A stretch of 16,920 nucleotides of DNA, from the NCBI GenBank assembly GCA_019421925.1, contig JAHZEH010000016.1, forward strand, positions 1-16,920, written 5' to 3'. This DNA comes from Clostridia bacterium. GTDB taxonomy: Bacteria; Bacillota; Clostridia; Christensenellales; CALWSW01. Positions within the stretch are counted from its first letter, which is position 1. Each line of letters opens with the position of its first letter. The notes beneath the pieces are model-generated. The model did no database searches. It was not told the DNA's origin and saw only the letters and a list, made by a program, of their open reading frames with translations. This document shows, in pieces, positions 13,497-16,920 of this stretch. A program made the translations under genes and the position numbers.

Positions 13497-15461
13497 ATGA
13501 AGAACACCCGCTTTGCCCATCGCGCCCTTGCGGCGGCGATGGCGCTGGGCCTGCTGATGGCGGGCTGCAGCGAGGCTGCGGCCCCAGAGGCCTCCCCTGA
13601 GGCCACCGCCGCCCCCACCCAGACGGCAGAGGCCCCTCAGGAGGCCGCCCTCTTTACGCCCGGTTCGTATACCGCGTCGGTCTATGGCAACAACGACTAT
13701 CTCAACGTCACTGTCACGGTGGATGAGGACAGCATCCTCTCTGTGGAAGTTCCGGGTCACTCTGAGACCCGCTTCCTGGGCGATGCCGCCATCGAGAAGA
13801 TCACCAAGGATATTGTGGAATATCAGACCCTCAATGTGGACAGTGTCAGCGGCGCGACTGTGACCTCCGGCGCGCTCAAGAGCGCGGTGCGCCAGTGCAT
13901 CGAGCAGGCGGGCGGCGATCCCAGCGCCCTTCAGGATCCCGTGCCCCCCAAGGGCGAGAAGAAGGAGACTGTGACCACCGAGAATGCCGACCTGATCGTC
14001 GTGGGCGCGGGCGGCGCGGGCTTTGCCGCGGCCGTCACTGCCGCCCAGGCCGGAGCCAATGTGATCATCATTGAGAAAATGCCTGTCATCGGCGGCAACA
14101 CCGACCGGTGCGCCAGCGCCTTCAACACCTCCGACCCGGAGCGCCAGGCCGCTCTGCCCATGACGGATACCCTCAAGGACGCGGTGGTCAAGGCCATCTC
14201 CGAAGAGCCCGCCAACGAGGAGCACGCCCAGCTCATGGCTGACGTCAAGGCCAAGTACGAGGAGTATCTGGCATCCGGCTCCGAGACCCTCTTTGACTGC
14301 CCTGAGTGGCACGCCCTGCAGACCTACAACGGCGGCGACAAGGTGGGCAAGGTCTCCCTCATCCGCACCTATGCCGAGAACACCCTGGACACCCTGGAGT
14401 GGATGCAGAGCCTGGGCACCCCTGTGCTGGACAAGGTCAGCCAGGGCGCGGGCGCTCTGTGGCAGAGAACCCACCAGGTGGACGCCCCCGCCGGTACCGG
14501 CCTCATCGGACCCCTCTACGATACGGCCCAGACCCTGGGCATCACCATCGTCACCGAGATGAAGGCTGAGGAGCTCATTGTGGAGAACGGCGCTGTCACC
14601 GGCGTCAAGGCCACCGACGCTTTCGGCAGCCCCTATGAGTATTACGGGGCCAAGGGCGTCATCCTCGCCACCGGCGGCTACAGCAACAACAAGGAGATGC
14701 GCCAGCAGTCCAACCCCGCCCTGACCCCCGACATGGTTTCCACCAACCAGCCCGGCGCGACGGGCGACGGCATCGTGATGGCCACAGCCGTGGGCGCGGC
14801 CACAACCGGCATGGACTATGTCCAGGTCTATCCCCTGGCCACCCCCGGCTCGGGCGCGCTCCAGGGCCGTGCCCGCAAGATGTCCGGCCTGGACGACGTG
14901 ATTGTCGTCAATAAGGAGGGCAAGCGTTTCGTCAATGAGGACGCCCGCCGCGATGACTTCGTGGCCGCCATCAAGCAGCAGACCGACGGCATTGTCTATG
15001 ATATCAACGACTCCACGATTGTGCAGGAGACCAACTCCTTCGCTGAGAATGTGGAAACCCTCATCTCCCTGGGCCGCATCTACAAAGCGGACACCCTGGC
15101 CGGCCTGGCTGAGCAGCTGGGCATGCCCGCCGAAAACCTGGAGGCCACTGTGGCCGCCTATAACCGGATGGTGGCCGACAAAAACGACCCCGAGTTTGGC
15201 CGCAAGCTGTTTGACCAGCCCATTGAAGTGGGCCCCTTCTACGCCACCCCCCGGGCCCCCTCTATCCACCACACCATGGGAGGTCTGTCCATCAACTCCA
15301 AGGCCCAGGTTCTGACCGAAGCTGACGAACCCATCCCCGGCCTGTACGCCGCAGGCGAGGTCACCGGCGGCATCCACGGCAGCAACCGTCTGGGCGGTAA
15401 TGCTACGGCGGATGTGCTCACCTTTGGACGCATCGCCGCCAAATCCGCCCTGGCCGACTAA
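13497..15461 (+). CDS. flavinylated lipoprotein reductase, fumarate/urocanate reductase-like
   Basis: Paralogue of the preceding reductase, predicted to be membrane-anchored outside the cell and to reduce an organic acid. In 654 residues: signal peptide with lipobox MAGC (C24); Ala/Pro/Glu/Thr linker (25-52); FMN-binding domain (53-141) with the standard attachment motif DSVSGAT (Thr121); FAD domain from 165 with GAGGAG (170-175) and E193. Catalytic-site features of flavocytochrome c fumarate reductase are kept in part: the Arg proton donor in NEDARRDD (R485), HHTMGG (H592) and the substrate Arg in GSNRLGGN (R631). The His of the usual QxHP motif is Tyr here (QVYP, Y445), as in urocanate reductase. 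The EAVRG segment of fumarate reductases is not recognisable. Candidate substrates are urocanate or another unsaturated acid. GGAGG (13483-13487) sets ATG 13497. A LysR gene follows downstream. Confidence 0.88.
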   Translation: MKNTRFAHRALAAAMALGLLMAGCSEAAAPEASPEATAAPTQTAEAPQEAALFTPGSYTASVYGNNDYLNVTVTVDEDSILSVEVPGHSETRFLGDAAIEKITKDIVEYQTLNVDSVSGATVTSGALKSAVRQCIEQAGGDPSALQDPVPPKGEKKETVTTENADLIVVGAGGAGFAAAVTAAQAGANVIIIEKMPVIGGNTDRCASAFNTSDPERQAALPMTDTLKDAVVKAISEEPANEEHAQLMADVKAKYEEYLASGSETLFDCPEWHALQTYNGGDKVGKVSLIRTYAENTLDTLEWMQSLGTPVLDKVSQGAGALWQRTHQVDAPAGTGLIGPLYDTAQTLGITIVTEMKAEELIVENGAVTGVKATDAFGSPYEYYGAKGVILATGGYSNNKEMRQQSNPALTPDMVSTNQPGATGDGIVMATAVGAATTGMDYVQVYPLATPGSGALQGRARKMSGLDDVIVVNKEGKRFVNEDARRDDFVAAIKQQTDGIVYDINDSTIVQETNSFAENVETLISLGRIYKADTLAGLAEQLGMPAENLEATVAAYNRMVADKNDPEFGRKLFDQPIEVGPFYATPRAPSIHHTMGGLSINSKAQVLTEADEPIPGLYAAGEVTGGIHGSNRLGGNATADVLTFGRIAAKSALAD

Positions 15462-15479
15462 TCCCCCTGCGCAATCCGG

Positions 15480-15511
15480 CAGAAGGCCGCCTGGTCATAG
15501 GCGGCCTTCTG
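15480..15511 (+). terminator. hairpin terminator after the second flavoprotein gene
   Basis: CAGAAGGCCGCC (15480-15491) pairs perfectly with GGCGGCCTTCTG (15500-15511), loop of 8. It lies 18 bases after the stop codon. The downstream sequence is AT-rich but not a T run. The remaining gap to the next promoter holds two further GC-rich hairpins (CGCGCC/GGCGCG at 15554-15579; GCGGCC/GGCCGC at 15614-15632) and no gene. Confidence 0.65.
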
Positions 15512-15641
15512 TGCATAATAAAATACAGGAACATAAACCCTTGGGTTGTAATCCGCGCCCGCACGGCCGGGCTGGCGCGCTGCTTCGACACCTGGGGGAG
15601 CGTGCCTGTAACTGCGGCCCCTCATTGGCCGCTTGTCAAGA

Positions 15642-15670
15642 TTGAATCAAACCGGGAGGGATGGTATAGT
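15642..15670 (+). promoter_or_regulatory. promoter of the LysR-type regulator gene
   Basis: TTGAAT (15642-15647), 17-base spacer, TATAGT (15665-15670) with TGG extending the -10. It lies 40 bases upstream of the GTG start. I found no clear T-N11-A dyad of the LysR type in or near it. Confidence 0.7.
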
Positions 15671-15709
15671 AGACTGAGAAGAGGAAGGAATGAAAAAGGA
15701 GGGGAAAAT

Positions 15710-16672
15710 GTGGATACCAAGCATCTGGTCACCTTTGTAACCCTGGCGGAGGAACGGAGCTATGCCAAAACCGCCCGGGTGCTCAATTACGCTCCATCGA
15801 CCCTGATGGAGCATGTGCGGGCGCTGGAGGAGGAACTGGGTGTGCCGCTGACTGAGCGGGACGGCAAGCAGATATTGCTCACGGAGAGCGGCGGCGCATT
15901 CCTGGAGTATGCCCGCGAGATCCTGCGCCTGCGGCAGGAGGCGTGCGACGCGCTCCGCGGAGAGGACGAGCGCAAAGAGCGCATTCGCATCGCCACGGCC
16001 GAGTCCATTGGACAGTACAGCATGGCCGCTTTTTTCCGGGAGTTTGCCGCGGACGGCCAGTGGGACACCTCCATTAAGATGGGGAACTGCGCAGGCTTTG
16101 TCCAGCTCCTCCATAACCGGGAGGTGGACTTTGCCTATGTCTACGGAATGGAGGTCATCCAAAGCCAGGGCCTGGAGAGCGTGCCTCTCTTCTGGGAGCC
16201 CCTGCTCTTTATTACGGGTCCCGCCCATCCTTTGGCAAACCGGTGGGAGGTCTTCCCCGAGGATCTGAATGGGGCCAATTTTGTATTCACCTATGTGGAC
16301 TGCTGCTATTGCATGGCCCTCAAGCAGGCTTTGGTTCGGGAGGGGGTCAACCTGGGGAGCCAGACCCACCTGGGCAGCGTCACCCTGATCAAGCGGTATC
16401 TGGCGGAGCACTGCAGCGTTGCGCTCCTGCCCCTCGCCGCGATTGAGGAGGAGCTGTCGCGGGGAGAACTGTGCTGCCTGCCCTGGGGGGGGGAACGGTT
16501 TGGAGTGCTGGCCCAGGTTCTGCATGCCAAAGGGCGGAAAGCGACCACCGGAATGGAGGCGCTGCTCCAAGGATCTTTGGAGCTGGCCCGGAGGCGGGAG
16601 GAGCAGATTGCCCTTGCGTGCGGGCCGGGAGGCCCGGCCTTCACCGGATGCCTGCAGCAGGAATTTGCTTAG
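15710..16672 (+). CDS. LysR-type transcriptional regulator
   Basis: Cytoplasmic regulator of 320 residues, a normal family length. The winged HTH (about 1-65) reads TKHLVTFVTLAEERSYAKTARVLNYAPSTLMEHVRALEEELG, then LTERDGKQILLTESG. A linker helix (66-88) precedes the periplasmic-binding-protein-like effector domain, which begins RIRIATAESI (91-100). The start is GTG 15710, 7 bases after GGAGG (15698-15702). An ATG at 15708 is out of frame, and the longer in-frame upstream reading crosses the promoter. It is transcribed in the same direction as the reductase before it, behind a terminator, so the usual divergent regulator-target arrangement is absent. Control of the second reductase is plausible but unproven. 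The ligand cannot be read from sequence; two adjacent Cys (DCCYCM, near 237-242) in the effector domain are unusual. Confidence 0.92.
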   Translation: MDTKHLVTFVTLAEERSYAKTARVLNYAPSTLMEHVRALEEELGVPLTERDGKQILLTESGGAFLEYAREILRLRQEACDALRGEDERKERIRIATAESIGQYSMAAFFREFAADGQWDTSIKMGNCAGFVQLLHNREVDFAYVYGMEVIQSQGLESVPLFWEPLLFITGPAHPLANRWEVFPEDLNGANFVFTYVDCCYCMALKQALVREGVNLGSQTHLGSVTLIKRYLAEHCSVALLPLAAIEEELSRGELCCLPWGGERFGVLAQVLHAKGRKATTGMEALLQGSLELARRREEQIALACGPGGPAFTGCLQQEFA

Positions 16673-16690
16673 AAAACCGGCGGGATATGC

Positions 16691-16726
16691 GCCGGGCGGG
16701 GAATATTCCCCTGTCCGGCATTTTTT
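16691..16726 (+). terminator. rho-independent terminator of the LysR-type gene
   Basis: A GC-rich hairpin (GCCGGGCGGGGAAT against ATTCCCC...TCCGGC, 16691-16719, one bulged T at 16712) is followed by six T residues (16721-16726). It begins 18 bases after the stop codon. Confidence 0.9.
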
Positions 16727-16840
16727 ATACAAGAACCGACGCGCTCTGTCGATTCTGTAAATGTAAATTATGTAAGAACAGGAAAGGAGTATCCGGTGAA
16801 GGAATAATAAAAATGGCCTTGAGTGCAGAAGTTTCAGAAT

Positions 16841-16900
16841 AAAAAAGAGTGCCACGGCTGAACCATAAACGGATCGGCTGTGGCACTTTTCATTATGGTT
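16841..16900. terminator. bidirectional-looking terminator hairpin near the right edge
   Basis: AGTGCCAC (16848-16855) and the bases after it pair through 16861 with 16874-16887 (GTGGCACT at the base), 14 bp with two wobble pairs. Plus-strand flank is TTT; the minus-strand flank is CTCTTTTTT, so it is stronger on the minus strand. It probably ends a minus-strand gene to the right of the window. AACCATAA (16861-16868) in the loop region can also pair with TTATGGTT (16893-16900). Between 16727 and 16840 I see only a ribosome-binding-like AAAGGAG with tiny frames (for example MALSAEVSE), not a supportable gene. Confidence 0.6.
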
Positions 16901-16920
16901 AGGATGAAACAAAATGGGAA

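Noticed and set aside
16797..16842. Tiny frames after AAAGGAG near the right end (GTG AAG GAA stop; MALSAEVSE)
   Set aside because: They are too short to support as genes. The ribosome-binding-like sequence may be chance.

Overview
The window looks like chromosomal DNA from a GC-rich, anaerobic Clostridia-type Firmicute. An Oscillospirales gut bacterium is my best guess. Supporting points are strong AGGAGG ribosome binding sites, the order rpsF-ssb-rpsR, Firmicute-type lipoprotein signals on two large flavoproteins, and many rho-independent terminators. The placement is inference; no rRNA or other phylogenetic marker beyond S6, S18 and SSB is present.

Layout, left to right. (1) 1-3298, plus strand: the last codons of an unknown gene, then a catabolic cluster of deoxyribose-phosphate aldolase (deoC), an FGGY-family xylulokinase-like sugar kinase, and a short-chain dehydrogenase. 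Two strong hairpins follow. The set could oxidise, phosphorylate and cleave a pentose, deoxy sugar or polyol. (2) 3299-4046: a 436-base gap with palindromes and a tandem operator-like repeat, then a small XRE-type regulator. (3) 4203-6325: a consensus promoter with a dyad in its spacer, driving a pseudouridine kinase-like PfkB protein with an N-terminal HTH and the pseudouridine-5'-phosphate glycosidase psuG. Together they would convert pseudouridine to uracil and ribose 5-phosphate. (4) 6337-7522: the housekeeping rpsF-ssb-rpsR operon with promoter, leader hairpin and terminator. (5) 7662-8388, minus strand: a 200-residue protein of unknown function with its own promoter. (6) 8476-10328: a phosphoglucomutase/phosphomannomutase, ending in a bidirectional terminator shared with the convergent MerR gene.

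(7) 10355-16726 is the most interesting part. A MerR-family regulator on the minus strand faces a secreted lipoprotein with an FMN-binding domain and a FAD-dependent reductase domain. The shared intergenic region has the classic MerR-target architecture: a 19-bp spacer containing a perfect dyad. A second, paralogous lipoprotein reductase follows under its own promoter, then a LysR-type regulator. Both reductases carry a predicted covalent-FMN site and belong to the fumarate reductase/flavocytochrome c/urocanate reductase superfamily. The first has lost the fumarate reductase catalytic residues. The second keeps most of them but has Tyr in place of the His that contacts fumarate. They are probably extracytoplasmic terminal reductases for organic electron acceptors other than fumarate. 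No ApbE flavin transferase or membrane electron donor is encoded in the window.

Seven of the eight promoters I could place carry a TGn extended -10. The exception is the MerR-type promoter, which fits activator dependence.
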